Positions 35,101 to 47,307 are shown, counted from the first letter of the stretch. The stretch is 64,000 nucleotides of DNA from Climacteris rufus (GCA_013398175.1 VZRZ01002549.1:1-64000); one strand, 5' to 3'. Translations and numbers: made by a program. The notes: a model not told the origin generated them from the sequence alone.

Positions 35101-38100
35101 TCAGACTACTTAAAGACTGATATCCATCACATATAAAAAGTACTCTTCAGAGAAGTAAAGTAACCAGAAATTTAAAGAGGCGACACACAACACCAACAGA
35201 ACAAACTCTGTTACCTTTTAAAGCTTCATCAATGTATGTTTTGTAGTAAAATATCCTGGCGTTGTCATCAACATCTGATTTGGTCTTTATCCCCACCCCA
35301 TTCTCAATGATATATATTGGGGGATTTCCATATTCCTCTTTGATCCAGTTCAGTAGCCTCCTCAGACCCCAGGCCACAGCCCTCTGGCCAGTAACAGCTG
35401 AAGAAGGCCAGGAGCTGTCAACTTTTGTTGAGACTTCCTGGTCATACTCGTAAGAGAAGGGCCTCAGCAGTGGGGTTGAATGGGTTACAATTTTGGAGGT
35501 GTAGGTGTTGAAGCAGAAGACATCTGCCGTGCCCCGGATGTATTCGCGCTCCTCCGCCGTGAAAACCGGCAGGCGCGACGACGGCAGGTCCTGGAGCTCA
35601 CTCCTGTTCCCAACTTTCCACTTCATGACCTCGGGGTAGTCACCATTTTTGAAAATCGGGTGTGTAAACCACCCCACCAAAAACTGCAGGTACCTGTCAG
35701 CAGCCTCAATGTCCCTGGGGTCACTTGGTGTCTTTGGCTCAGCCCAGTCAATGTTGGGGCACAGGGCAATGACCCCTCCCTGGCTCGCTCTGTATTTGTC
35801 ATCGTAGGTGTGGTAGACCCTGGCGTGAGCTTTCAGTAAGATGTGGGCAACCCTGTAGGGAGCACTGCCAGGGTCCTTGACACCGGGTGGGAATGTCCCC
35901 AGGCCGTAGCCCACCCAGGCAATGACTTGGGGTTCATTGAACGTAATCCAGAACTTCACCCTGTCCCCAAAGGTCTGGAAACAGAAGTCTGCAAAACTGT
36001 CAAACAGGTCGATCAGCTCATTGCTCTCCCAGCCACCAATGTCCTGGAGAGCCTGTGGCAGGTCCCAGTGGTAGAGAGTGACAATTGGAGTGATGTTGTT
36101 TGCAACCAGTCCATCAATGAGACGGTTGTAGTAGTCAACTCCATGGCTGTTGATTGAGTTGTTCCTTCCAGTGGGGAAAATTCGAGGCCAGGACAGGGAG
36201 AAACGATAGTTCTTTACCCCTAAGGCTCTCAGCAGGTAAATATCTTCCTCCACCTTGTGGTAGCTATCACAAGCTATGTCTCCAGTATCATTATTCTTTA
36301 TATTCCCTGGGACATGGGTGAAGTTATCCCAGATGCTGGGTCCTTTGCCATCAGCATCCCAACCTCCTTCTATCTGGTAGGCAGAAGAAGACACACCCCA
36401 TGTAAAGTCTTCTGGGAACGTCCCATAAAAGTACATGTCTCTTTCAAAGTCAGTCTGAGATGAAAACTTCTCCCAGACAACCTTTGCCTTGGAGGGAACT
36501 TCTGATGCTGGTAAATTTGGCAACTTGGATGGCTTGGGTCTGTCAAACACCACTGGTGTAGAAGATCTGCCCAAGGTCTCGGATGGAAAACCATTTTTTT
36601 CAATAACACTGGAATAGAAATAAGCAGATGCCTTGGGAGTCCTTGGTCTGTTGCTATCTTCAAAGTCCACGTGATGCAGCCCAAATTTTAGGCTGTACCC
36701 CACTGAGCCTTCAAAGCCATCAACCAGGGATCGAGCAATGTAGGACTGAACATTGACGGCGTCCAGTTTCACCGCTGCCACAGAAACAACACGAGACACT
36801 GTCACCCATCTGAACCTGAGTGCTCAGCATGATAGAAGCACCACAGCCAAGGATATGTGTGACAAACCAAACACCTACGAATGGTTTTCAAGGCTAAAAA
36901 AACTTTCCACACCATTAAGAGTACTTGGCAAGAAAAGTAGTCAGCACTCTAATAGGAGCTGGTCAAATGCTCAGTGATAAAAAAGGGTGAGAAAAGAAGT
37001 ATTAGTCAAGAGATATCTGAGTACAGGACCCTTGTGCCACTGGTATGCCTTTCCCTATATTCCTGTTTTCAAGCAGATCTCATAAATTTTGGTATATGGT
37101 GCACTTTCAGATTTAACACAATAGTTAAACTGAAACAGTGCGTGTATTTAGTGCTTGCCTATCTTCCCTGAGCACAGGAGAGCCTCTTTTAGCAGAACAG
37201 TGTACCCAATACCAGCAGGGGCAAGTCCAGCATTCCTCCTCACTTTGCTTGGAAAGAAGCACTCAATGTCTCATTCAAGAGAAGTTCACTCCCGTGTGAG
37301 TTCATCTCTTTACTTCTGCTGAGGCGTAACAGCAATGCTAAATTGTGTTTTCTGTAGCTCTTTTAACACTTCTGGAAGTATGCTGAGAACTAGATCAAGA
37401 AGATCACATGCTGTACACACTGATCACCAACATATTTAATACAGCTTATTTAATGTTTTCCTGACAGTATTGTTCAGTCTATCTAGAGAGCATCAGTCAA
37501 ATCTCTATTTGAAATCTCAATTCTCTGTATCTGTCAAGAACTTGCCACTAAAATATCTTTATGTCAAATGATACACAGCTTGCAAAGACACAGGAATAAC
37601 ATTCTACAAGCACAACTCGAACATTCTCAGAATGATTGAGAGAGAAATTTTAGGGAGATATTTCTGGCCTGAAGTGGTGCAGGTTGCTGCAGTGAGATCT
37701 GATTAGTCAGTAAAGGCAGTTCAGTGCTGATTTATGAGATGTCTGCAGGCCAATCATCTCCAGGGGAGCTGGAGCATATAAACAGTGTTCTCACAGAGGC
37801 ACTGACCTTAGAGGCCTGGCTACATTAATCCATATGAAAAACACATTCCAACACCTAAAGAGAATGGAGAGCTCCATATCTGGACACCAGATAGGCTGAA
37901 GTGTATGAGGTCACACCACCTACACAATAGGCAGCTGACCTCATACCACTCTGCAAGTGGTGATGTTTTAAAGTTAACCACCAAAGAAGGGCTAGAATAA
38001 CTAGTTGCCATGATTAAAAAATACAGTAATTTGATTTCTCCATACCTTTCAGGGCCTCATTGATGTACTGGCGGAAATAATCCACTCGCAGAGTGTCATT

Positions 38101-41100
38101 GATAAGATCCCCGGTGTCTCCTGTGGGCACACCATTTCCTGCTATGTATATTGGGATCTTTGTCCCTGTGTATTCCTGGGATACAAACTTCAGCAGCCTT
38201 CTCAATCCCCAAGGGACCACATGGATCCAAGAAGAGGCAGCCTGTGGCCAGGAAGGATCCACATGCAAGGAGAAGTTCCCAATGCTCTCGTAGCCTGGTG
38301 TGCACATCCCGTTAGTCCCGGCACTGACCAGGCGGGAAGTGTAATGGGAAAGGCCAAAAAAATCTGCAGTCCCTTTCACCCAGGACTTCTCCTCCTCTGT
38401 AAACACAGGCAGCTGTGCAACTGTTGTGGAGCACTGCTGGTTCACTTCCTGGATCTGAGCCTTCAGGATATCTGGGTAATCACCATTAACAAATATGGGA
38501 TGAGCAAACCAGCCAAGCATAAACTGCAGGTACCTCTCAGACGCCCTCACATCCTCAGAGTTGGTTGGAGTCTTGGGTTCAGCCCAATCTGAGTTCAGCA
38601 CCAGCCCCACCTTTCCCAGTTGCTGAGAACGGTATTTGTCATTATACAGGTGCCAGACCTTGGCATGAGCCTTGAGAATTGTGTGAGCAACCTGAGGGCA
38701 GAAAGCAGAGGAATGTGTCACACTGCATTGCACAGAAACATTTAAGCACTGAGCTTACTGCCATGTGAAAATGTCCTCTCCATCCAAAAGAAAACACCTT
38801 GGCAAAACAAATCATCATAGACAAAGAGTGTAGTAAGTTTTGGAATAAGCAAAAGAATCTGACTTTCCATCAACACCAGCTTTCAGAATATAAAATAACA
38901 AGACCCAGCCTCTGTCAAATAACCCATTTTTAACAAATATCATAAATCCAACAAGCAAATACTTGTCTCAGAGGCCACATGAGGCTTGAACATAGTTAAA
39001 GCCCAGAACCATCAGAGGAAAACAATCCAACAAGAGTAACTGCAGGATCCTAATTGTTCCTGTGCCCCTACCTTGTAAGATGCCACTCCTGGGTCAGTGA
39101 TCCCTGGAGGATGCTCTCCGGTGCCATAGCCGGCGTAGCTGATAACCCAGGGCTCATGGAATGTAACCCAGAACTTGATCCGATCCCCAAAAGTGGAAAA
39201 GCAGAAGTCTGCATAGTTCACAAAAGCATCTATGACACTTTCATTCTGCCAGCCACCAAGAACCTGCAGAGCCTGTGGCAGGTCCCAGTGGAACAGAGTC
39301 ACCATGGGCTCAATGCTGGAGTCTAACAAGTGGTCAATTAATCGGTTGTAATAATCAACACCCTTGGAATTGACGGTCTCGTTGGTGCCAGCAGGGAAAA
39401 TTCTAGGCCAGGATACAGAGAACTTGTACAGCTGGGGGTGAAGACCCCTAAGCAGGTAAATGTCATAGCTGGTTTTATAGTAGCTGTCACATGCCACATC
39501 TGCTGTTTGGTTCATGGGGACATGGCCTGCATGCCCAAACTGATCCCAGATGCTCTCTCCTTTCCCATCCTCTGCCCAAGCTCCTTCGATGTTGAAGGCA
39601 CCTGTGGATACGCCCCAGAGGAAACCACTTGGGAAAACATCTTGCAGAAAAGAATCCCTCTCCAATTCAGACTGTTTAGCAAACCTTTCCCAAACTGTTT
39701 GATAGGAGGACTGAGGGGCAAGAACAGCATCTGGGTTTTCCTGTAGAGTATTTGTTTCGCTGGAAATAGAATAAATAGAAGTTAAAATCTCCAAGGTGGA
39801 TGCCAGTGCCACAGAACTTGCAAACGTGGAGGATAAAGGAATCATTTGCTTCCCACTCAGGTCACATAAGCCACATATAGTTCCTCTGACATCTGATCAA
39901 CCCAAACTGCTGTCTCACAGCTGGAAGATGAAGGTGGAGGGCAGTGGGGCAACTGCAGAGCAGCTCAGATGGCAGATCTCTAATGCAGTTCTTTGCAGGT
40001 AGAGTCTCATAATTCATTACAGTTAGGTTAGAGGGGGAAAAAAATCCTTGCAGCGTGCAGCAATTTCACATGCTACAACTGCTTCATGGGTTTCCACAGG
40101 ATAAGCTGAAACTAATCAATCCTGCTGCTGTAATCCTTAGCATCTCTCTGCACAATGACATCTCCAACATTTCCATAAGCTCAATTGGCTTCTCCTCTAG
40201 GAAAGCCTAAATTGGATTTGTTTATTTATAACCATTTTGCTCTTGAAAAGAGCAGAAGGCTTGAAAAATGTACTTGTTACTATTGGCTTGAAGGTGCAAT
40301 TTGGGTAACCAAGGATGAGAGAGTGGAAGAGGATTACTTTATAGGATTAGTAGCAGGAGAGAGGATTGCCTGTAATTGGAAGAGACTGGGCTCAGCAGAA
40401 AGACAGCCCTTTCCAGCCCTTTCAGCACGAACAGCAGATTTTACCACTAAAACTGTCTTGTCTCTCCCTGCACACAGGTTTCTAGAGGATGCAGTTTTAT
40501 TACTGTATCTTATTTTAGTATTATAAAGTATCACAGTATTTTATTATAGTACCTCAAAACATGAGATAAGTAGTCCAAGAACTCATTAATGTCACACCCA
40601 ATTATATGTGTTTCTTCTTTATTAATAGCTGAAAAACAAATGGTAAATGGTGGATGTCATAACTTAGATGTCATGGACTGGATAACTCTACTTGTACAAA
40701 CAATTACACCTTGAAAGAAATTTTTCCTAATATCCAACCTAAACCTCCCCCACCACAACTTGAGGCTGATAAAAATGACAAAAAGATTTGGAGATTTCCT
40801 GCTTCCCCTCCCTCAACACTCACCATCCAACCCTTAATGTTCCAGGAAGACTATAAAAACCCATTAAGTTATTTCATCTAATAGCAGCAGCCTAGATTGG
40901 ACAATTTTGAATTTCCTCTATAATTTATCATGCAGAGTTTAACTAAAAAACTCTCCTCCTTCTTGAAACATCACTCACCTGTGAGAATGGCAGCCAGTGG
41001 TGTGAAAGGATTCTCTTCCATGGAAGCACAATCAAGGAACTTCAAACTAAAAACTAAGATGTCTTTGTTCTTCCAGGCACTCTGCAAAATCAGAAGTCAA

Positions 41101-44100
41101 AGACTAGTATGAAAAGAAGCATCAGCCAGCTAGCAAATCCAGCCAGCTAGTAAAGCCATGCTCTAGGCATTTTTTGCATTTTCCCTGAGCAGCTCCTTAT
41201 CCTGTTACCCAGATGCCAGGCATGACTCTTGGTTTACAGATTTTAAGAATGCAGTTCACTGCCAGAGGTTTAATACCAGGTACCAGCCTACAGCATCACT
41301 GATGTTGCTGCCATGTGATCTAATCCCTTCTCACCCTCAGTATCATTTCCAGCACTGCCTCTGCTGATGAGGAATGTGAAGTTTGGTTGCACTGTTGTAG
41401 AGCCCATGAGAGAGTTTAATAGTGTTTTTCAGTGTATAGGTATTGGCCTAACAGCTTATCAAACACTTAGGATGTGAGAGAGAAGGTTTTTCACTCCCAG
41501 ACAAAAGAATTCTGCCATTCCAGTCCATAATGCATCAATAATAAGCATTGACCAAGATGATCCTTTCCAGCACTTTGCAACAACTGTTTTTAAGCCAGAA
41601 TAACAACAGAGAAAAAAAATGAGCACTTTGCAGTTGCTTCATAGTGTAGTTGCTGCCTAAGCTTTCACAGAAAATCAGAACTGTTTAGAAATGCATCACA
41701 GAACATGAAATTCCACTCCTATTTATGGTCTGTTGTTTGCTGCTATCATCTTAACCCTGTGCATAATGTTACCTGGAATTCACTCAATTTCTTGTAGAAA
41801 TCTGTCTCATTTCCACAATGGTACTGAAGGCTAAGAGACACAAAGTCTACCGAATCCTGGAAACAAGAAAAGGAAAAGAATCATCCTGGAGGAAAATCGG
41901 GGTTTTTTTGCAGGTATTGTATTAAATACATTAAATTGTGTAAAGGTTAACAAAGACATATTGCTGGAGTAAGAAGCCATACATCTGTATGGGAGCCCTG
42001 GACAATATAATGAGCACAAACTGGATACTATATGAGAAAATGTCTTCTGTATGTCTCCTTCTAAACAAAGTAAAATTGAAACAGCTAAATTAAATTCTAC
42101 ATGTATTTTATGAATTTAATATTAATGATTTACAGTTAATTTCTTAATTAGTAAGACTGTCTATGATTAATCAGAGAAACCTTTATAACTATGTGGTTCT
42201 GGCAGGCCTTATCAATAATCCTTTGGGGAAAGTCCACTTCAGAAATCTTTAATAATTCCAAACCACAAGTGTTATCCCACTAGAAGGCATCAAGCTCAAG
42301 GGAACAGATTGCATTCTCTTATTAAACCAGCTGATGAAGTTGGAAGAAAACTGATAAGCTTTCAGTTTGTTTTTCAGTCCAAGGTTCTCTTCTAGTTTAG
42401 TCAGCTCATCTAAAACAACTGCTTTGCTGTCCCTACAAACCACACCTTGATGAAACCTTTGCAATGGCACACCCACAACACTGCTTGACCTGGTAGTAAA
42501 TTTGGAAGGATTATGAATACATCAACAAAGCTGCACTTTGTGCACTGTAACCTACATCAACATTCCCTGGAATGGGGAGAGCAACTATGAACAGGGAGCT
42601 TGATCTTCAAGAAAAGATGTCATTGCCTTTGTAGTGATTATGTTCTCCTCGTGTTGTGCCATCCCCATCCAACTACATTTTTAGCACAGCTCAGTCTGTG
42701 TTTTAACATAATTAGCAGATTTTTAAAATAGCAGTTATCTAAAATAAAGTGTCTATAGCCTTGGTGGTGCATTAAGTAGACCTGCAAAGAAAATGGTAAC
42801 ACGTACACTTTTTGGAGACCCCTTGTCATTTAGCAAGTATATTGTTAAAATTGCCAATTATGAGAGCAAATAGGTCTCCATGCAGCTTAATCAGTGCCTA
42901 CTAGCCAAGAAAGGCTGACAAGGCAATTTTTTAAATCAGCAAGCTTCAAATAATCAGACTAATCAAATAAGTAAAGCTTACCAAACCGGTCAACTGGTCA
43001 ACCAGCTAAAATCTTATTTAACTTGCAACAAGTAATTTGATCCCATACATAAAACCAAAGCTAAATCAATGGAACTTTATGTAATTTTGGAAATATTTCT
43101 CTTAAGGTGTTACCTGAAGAGAAACTGAAAGCAGTTCTGATGAAGCACTATCTAAGACATGACCCATTTCTAAAGCAATGGACAGCTTTCCACCTTGAGA
43201 TAAAAAGAGGCAGTCTGTTAGTAACATATTAAGGACAAATAAAAATTTCAGTTTACTGTAGTTATTTTAAAATAAGTTTTAAATTTCTAAAGCTGTGGAA
43301 CACCAGACAGTGCCCTAGGTAGCTGATTTCAGAATACCCACTGTGATTTCAATGGAGAGCTGAAGAAGGTAGAAAATCAAAGGCAGAGTTTAAGGAGCCT
43401 TTGTCAATAAATTGTGCCCTTCCACTCTCTGCATAATTAAAAGTAACATCTTTAATTTTCATGCCTTTGTGATGGTTCTACAATGGCTATTTTTAAAAAT
43501 CCATTCTATGCTGAATGCTTCGAAGATGCTGGGGTGGCAGGAACTCGGAGGGACAGGAGAGGCAGGAGGGAAGTTGGGCAACTTCTAAGGGCTATCACCA
43601 CACAGTGTGAACTGCACAATAAAATATTCCTGACAAATGCAAGAATTAAAAATTAATTCACTATTAAAAATTTGGGAAAAGAAATGGTGACTCAGCCAGC
43701 TCTACAGGTAGTCTGCTTGGGCCAGAAAAATTCCAAGGCTAAAGAAGGCAGATCCAAGGGAACAGCTACTTGGAAAATCCCAGGTACCCACCATGAAAGA
43801 GGTAAAATTCTGTTGCTCTCTGGAACATGGTAGATATTGGATTTAATTACCATAAAACCCAGTATCTGCAACAAGGACATTGCAGACTTCCTCACAGTTG
43901 TTATCTCATAGGAGGTTTCTTGTACCTTGTTTTTTCATGGTTTCAGGTACACGTCAGGAAGTTTTTAAGCCTTTAGTCTGTGGGTCAGGAAGAGGTACAC
44001 AAAAACATCTACACAGAGACTGCAGGTAGCAGTTGCCATTTAATCCCATCACAAAATATTTGGGAGCCATACTGAGAAAACCCTGCTGTCCTTACCCTGC

Positions 44101-44744
44101 AGGGAGAGCTTCTTGTGGGTGTTGTAAAACCCTTCATGAGCGGCAGCCAGGGCCCGGGCGCGTTCGTGGGGCTGGGCGTAGGGCAGGCTCCGAAGCACCT
44201 CTGGCAGGTCGCTGAAGGACACCCACACATCCACCAGGTCCCCAAAGGCCCACAAGCTGAACTCTGCGTACTCCACAAAGAGCCGGGCAAAGGCGGCGCT
44301 TTCCCTCCCTCTGGCCCTGGCGGCCACGGCTCCGGGGATGCGGCGGTGCTGCAGAACCAGCACGGGGGCGAGGGCGGCGGCGCGCAGGGAGTGCAGCAGC
44401 CGCCGCAGGCAGCGAACCTGGGCCGCGTCCGGCTGCTCCGCGGAGCCGGCGGGGAGGAGGCGCGCCCAGGGCAGCAGCACCTTGTAGTGAGTGACCCCCA
44501 GCTCGCGAAGCTTCGAGAAGGAGCGCGCCAGCTCGGGAGCCGTGAGCTCCTGTTGGCACAGGGAACCCCGGGCTCCAGCCACGGCAGGGCTCTGGGGCTC
44601 CCCGGGCGGGAGCTCGTCCTGCAGACCCAGCTCAGCGGGCAGAGGCCCAGCGATGGAGATGAAATTCTGAGCAAATTCCCCGCCTATGCCAAGGCTGAGA
44701 GAAACCAACAGAGAGAAGATGGCTGTCTTACAAACCAGCTCCAT
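27676..44744 (-). CDS. LCT: LCT, lactase-phlorizin hydrolase, complete 17-exon gene
   Basis: Brush-border membrane GH1 beta-glycosidase that hydrolyses lactose, phlorizin and other beta-glycosides in vertebrates. Exons 1 to 17: 44096-44744, 43114-43193, 41773-41856, 40979-41081, 40553-40628, 39072-39759, 38046-38691, 35215-36774, 34619-34887, 33861-34151, 32826-33024, 31899-32101, 31427-31536, 30780-30914, 29564-29787, 28515-28751, 27676-27887. All phases agree; 5766 nt give 1921 residues (human 1927). Signal peptide at residues 1-20 or so. Region I (exons 1-5) is degenerate. Region II keeps a FHEP acid/base motif (E533) but has AGNG where the nucleophile should be (G745), so it is inactive, as in the mammalian propeptide. 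Region III has NEP (E1056) and IIENG (E1266). Region IV, the lactase site, has NEP (E1532) and VTENG (E1743). A membrane helix spans about 1879-1900, before a basic tail. Start chosen at the ATG beginning MELVCK, matching the mammalian MEL start and 38 nt below a TATA box. Confidence 0.97.
29564..29787 (-). other. LCT: LCT exon 15: lactase-site nucleophile
   Basis: Carries YVTENGV, with Glu1743 as the catalytic nucleophile of region IV (human Glu1749). It starts with split Arg codon AG|G after exon 14 and ends in phase 1. Conserved FGFRKILRWIKEEYNNPPIY precedes the motif. Confidence 0.92.
31199..31276 (+). mobile_element. CR1 3' tail fragment
   Basis: 'aggtgatctttaaggtcctg', 'tccaacc' and the tail 'ccattctgtgattctatga' form the CR1 3' end, forward on the plus strand. 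It lies inside the LCT intron between exons 13 and 14. Confidence 0.75.
32107..32172 (+). repeat. (GGGACA)11 hexamer repeat abutting LCT exon 12 acceptor
   Basis: Eleven exact copies of gggaca. On the LCT strand they read as (TGTCCC)n and run to within 5 nt of the exon 12 acceptor at 32101/32102. The repeat therefore supplies the polypyrimidine tract of intron 11. Confidence 0.95.
35215..36774 (-). other. LCT: LCT exon 8: large exon carrying region III (phlorizin site)
   Basis: A single 1560-nt exon encodes residues 776-1295: the end of region II, the linker around VPSKAKVVWEKF, and nearly all of region III, including WDLPQALQD, FNEP (Glu1056) and YIIENGV (Glu1266). One such giant exon among small ones is also the mammalian arrangement. 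The residue before the nucleophile Glu is Ile, where GH1 enzymes almost always have Thr. Confidence 0.93.
40553..43193 (-). other. LCT: LCT small exons 2-5 (region I)
   Basis: Four exons of 76-103 nt, too short for open-frame scans, found by reading splice sites: exon 2 (43114-43193, GGKLSIALEMG), exon 3 (41773-41856, DSVDFVSLSLQYHCGNE), exon 4 (40979-41081, KDILVFSLKFLDCASM) and exon 5 (40553-40628, AINKEETHIIGCDINEFL). Their phases (exon 2 enters in phase 1 and ends on a codon boundary, exon 4 ends in phase 1, exon 5 in phase 2) join exactly to exons 1 and 6. Exon 5 aligns well with mammalian AINK...GFDINEFL, which settles it over a nearby rival at about 40.4 kb. Confidence 0.9.
40705..40770 (-). 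mobile_element. Short CR1 fragment
   Basis: 'gaaagaaatttttcctaata' and 'tccaacctaaacctccc' are reverse-oriented CR1 landmarks. The copy lies in the LCT intron between exons 4 and 5 and is heavily truncated. Confidence 0.6.
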
Positions 44745-44835
44745 TTCTGAACCTTGCCTCAGGAACAGTTATTCCACGCTACTTATACTCCAGTAGAAGT
44801 AATATTTAACAGAAATTATCTGTTCCATAGATAAG
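44745..44835 (-). promoter_or_regulatory. LCT: LCT core promoter with TATA box, HNF1-like and GATA motifs
   Basis: On the LCT strand TATAAG lies at 44787-44782, about 38 nt above the ATG, implying a very short 5'UTR as in mammals. Just upstream are a partial HNF1 palindrome (GTTAAATATTACT, 44810-44798; 10 of 13 consensus positions by eye) and two GATA sites on opposite strands (minus AGATAA at 44821-44816; plus AGATAAG at 44829-44835). HNF1, GATA and CDX2 drive intestinal LCT transcription in mammals, so the arrangement is plausible. Motif calls are by eye. Confidence 0.6.
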
Positions 44836-46172
44836 TGTGCCCAGAAGTAGCTGACGCTGGAAAGATAGCAGACCAGGACTTTCAATCAGTAGATAAACAG
44901 ACAAATGGGTGAACACAAAAAACAGTCAAACAGTCAGTTGGAGAAAGGTCATGTGAAAACATTTTCTAAGATGCTCATGTTTCCCTTTAGGTTTGAATAT
45001 CAGTTGACATTTGCTGATATTGCCTCCCATTTAGAGGAAGGTGAAGTAAGTAGATAAACTTTCCCTCTCCTTTTGGCCTTTTCTGGCTTTAGAAGAATCC
45101 CAGCACAGCTCTGGATGCAGAAAACAACAAAAGCAGAGCTATCTGCATTGCTGGGGCTGGGCCCACCATGGCTCAAGGGTGTGCAGGGCAGGAGGAGGCA
45201 CATTTGTGCTCTAATTCTGGCTGGATAAAGGAAATCTGAGATGTGCAAAAGTGACCATGATGTGAATGCAGGCAGCAGCAACAGTGTGCTTCCTCATGCC
45301 AAATAACATCCAGGAACTTGAACATCATTTCATTGCTTTCCAAAGTACTCCCTCCTTTAGACCTGAACATGTGCTGTCCCAGCAGGGTGGACACATCAGC
45401 TCTTCTACATTCAAACACAGCAAAACTGAAGAGCTGAGATTATTTTTAAACCAACTAAACACAAAATTCTACATACAGTGAAATGTCAGATCCATCTCAG
45501 AGTTCATTTCCTTTAATAACCAGAATTTTGTCTAAAACATACCTGTAATCATCTGGGCAAGTTATTGCTGTGTCAAGCAACACTATCTTTCAAGTCACAG
45601 CAGAAAATGTCTCTCAACAGTTGCTGTGACTCAAATAGCCAAGTTTATACAGAGATTATAATTTGTGTACTTTGACCCTGTTTGATTCCCAGGTGATTTT
45701 GTTTTCAGGAAGCCCTGAAGAGCTTGCTGTAACCTCGTGCTTACTGTTCTGAACAACTTCCCTCCACTCTGATGGCTGGATAACAAGTCTGAACAGCAAC
45801 ATTGCAGCACCACCTGGTGCTTATTTTTCAGTACAGCTGTGTGAACTCAGACAGGGAACAGCCCTCCCAACCTACAGAACTGGGAAAAAATGCTTCCTCC
45901 TACATGAATAATATTCATTATCAAACAAAGACTGAAAGGAGGGGAGGGGGAAACTCACAATGAAGTACAAACATCCCTGTTTTGAAAGTAAAGGAACAAT
46001 ATAGAATAACATGAAACTGTTGTTGCAGGTGGGTGGCTCTTTTTAATGAAAGGTAGCATTTGCCAAAATGTGGTTTATGAAAGAAATTAGTGGAGAAATT
46101 ACTGCAGATGGAGTTAGTGTCCAGTGATGGGGTGGAGCTGTTGATGTCATTATTTATGATTCCTTCCACTCC
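44836..46172. other. LCT-MCM6 spacer, left part
   Basis: No exon, transposon family or RNA gene recognised. Specifically, no trace of LCT exon 1 beyond its first segment, or of later LCT exons, is seen here, although a duplicated LCT start lies just to the right. Confidence 0.5.
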
Positions 46173-46337
46173 TTAAACAGAACTGTTATCTTTAATGATA
46201 TGCTTAATTAGACCAAAGTGTATCTCTCCAAAGCTGGGAGAGACTAACAGGAAAAAGCTGACTGTCTTATAAACCAGCTTCATTTCTGAACATCCTTCAG
46301 AACAGTCATTTCACACTATTTCTAATTAAAATATATA
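46173..46337 (-). pseudogene. Decayed tandem duplicate of LCT promoter and exon 1 start
   Basis: Plus-strand 46228-46325 aligns with 44689-44785, the LCT signal-peptide coding region, 5'UTR and core promoter. By eye about three quarters of positions match, including the identical blocks 'aaaccagct' and 'catttctgaac'. On the minus strand an ATG at 46283-46281 aligns with the LCT start. It reads 36 codons (MKLVYKTVSFFLLVS...) to TAA at 46175-46173; LCT itself reads MELVCKTAIFSLLVS. Homology ends after the signal peptide. The LCT TATA position is changed, but a TATATA-type sequence lies slightly upstream (about 46331-46337). No good splice donor follows. The best reading is a relic of a local LCT duplication. 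Confidence 0.75.
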
Positions 46338-46924
46338 GCTTTGATATCTTTCATGCTATTACAAATGTTTCTTAGATGCTGGTATCAAGTTGACAAGACA
46401 AATATTCAGATCTTTTAATTCTTAATAGATTATTTAATAATCCCACAGTTTACAGTAGAAAATTGAGAACAACAGAAATGTAAGTAAAGTTTTCTTATAG
46501 AAAAATCTACAAACAGGTTTACAAATATAATCTTAAAAATCCCTCACAAATGGTGGCAGTTTTCAATTCACTTACAAGTCAAGACATTCATCAAGGTGGG
46601 GGTTCCTGCCCTGCTGACTTAAAGCCTTGCTTTGGGCTTGGCTATTTGCCACTTTCTACTTTACACATGCAACAGGAGCATGCACATCTTTAGTCCATCT
46701 AAAAAGAAAGACAAGCAATCAGTCTCTCATTGTCCATAACTGGAAGTTAAAAAAACTTCTTAAAAAAGAGCATCTGTCATCCAGGAAATTTAATCTTTCT
46801 TAAGACATTAAACGTTTAAGATCACTGTTTTTTTCAGCCTCAAAGTACAGGCGTAGAAAACAGCAATCCCACATGTGAGTAACAACAAATCCACCCCCAG
46901 ACATCTCCAAACATTTAACGAGCT

Positions 46925-46930
46925 TTTATT
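46925..46930 (-). terminator. MCM6: Candidate MCM6 poly(A) signal
   Basis: TTTATT on plus is AATAAA on the MCM6 strand, about 380 nt past the MCM6 stop. Other A/T-rich hexamers occur nearby, so the assignment is tentative. Confidence 0.45.
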
Positions 46931-47307
46931 TATGTTAATAAGAAAAACAGTAAAAACCTTTAGCATAAAACATCTACTAAATGCAACAAAATAATAATGT
47001 AAAATGAATCTCGTTTCAAACAGAAGCATCTACATAGCCTGATGATGAAAAAAGCTATTGGATGATGCTCCTCTGCATCCAGATGATGGCACTGAAATTC
47101 AGAGTTAATAGTGAAACTAAAATATAAGTGTGTCATGTCTTTAAAACCTTTCCAGGTATGCTCAGTGTCAAGGAGCAATCATACATTACTGACCACACTC
47201 TGCACTTTCACAGGAAGTTAAAGAGTTAGCCATAGAGCAAACCCTGCAAGAAAATAATGCATTTTCTAACTTGTAACCAGTCAGCTCTGCAATGCACTTC
47301 CCAGCCC

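Noticed and set aside
40334..40534. Candidate LCT exon 5 after the 'gtgtgcag' acceptor on the minus strand, reading RDKTVLVVKSAV
   Set aside because: It has no donor in the required phase. The segment 40553-40628 matches the family (AINK...DINEFL) and fits both neighbouring exon phases.
44009..44750. Plus-strand and alternate-frame long open frames opposite LCT exon 1
   Set aside because: They are shadows created by the high GC content of LCT exon 1; only the minus frame beginning MELVCK has family similarity.
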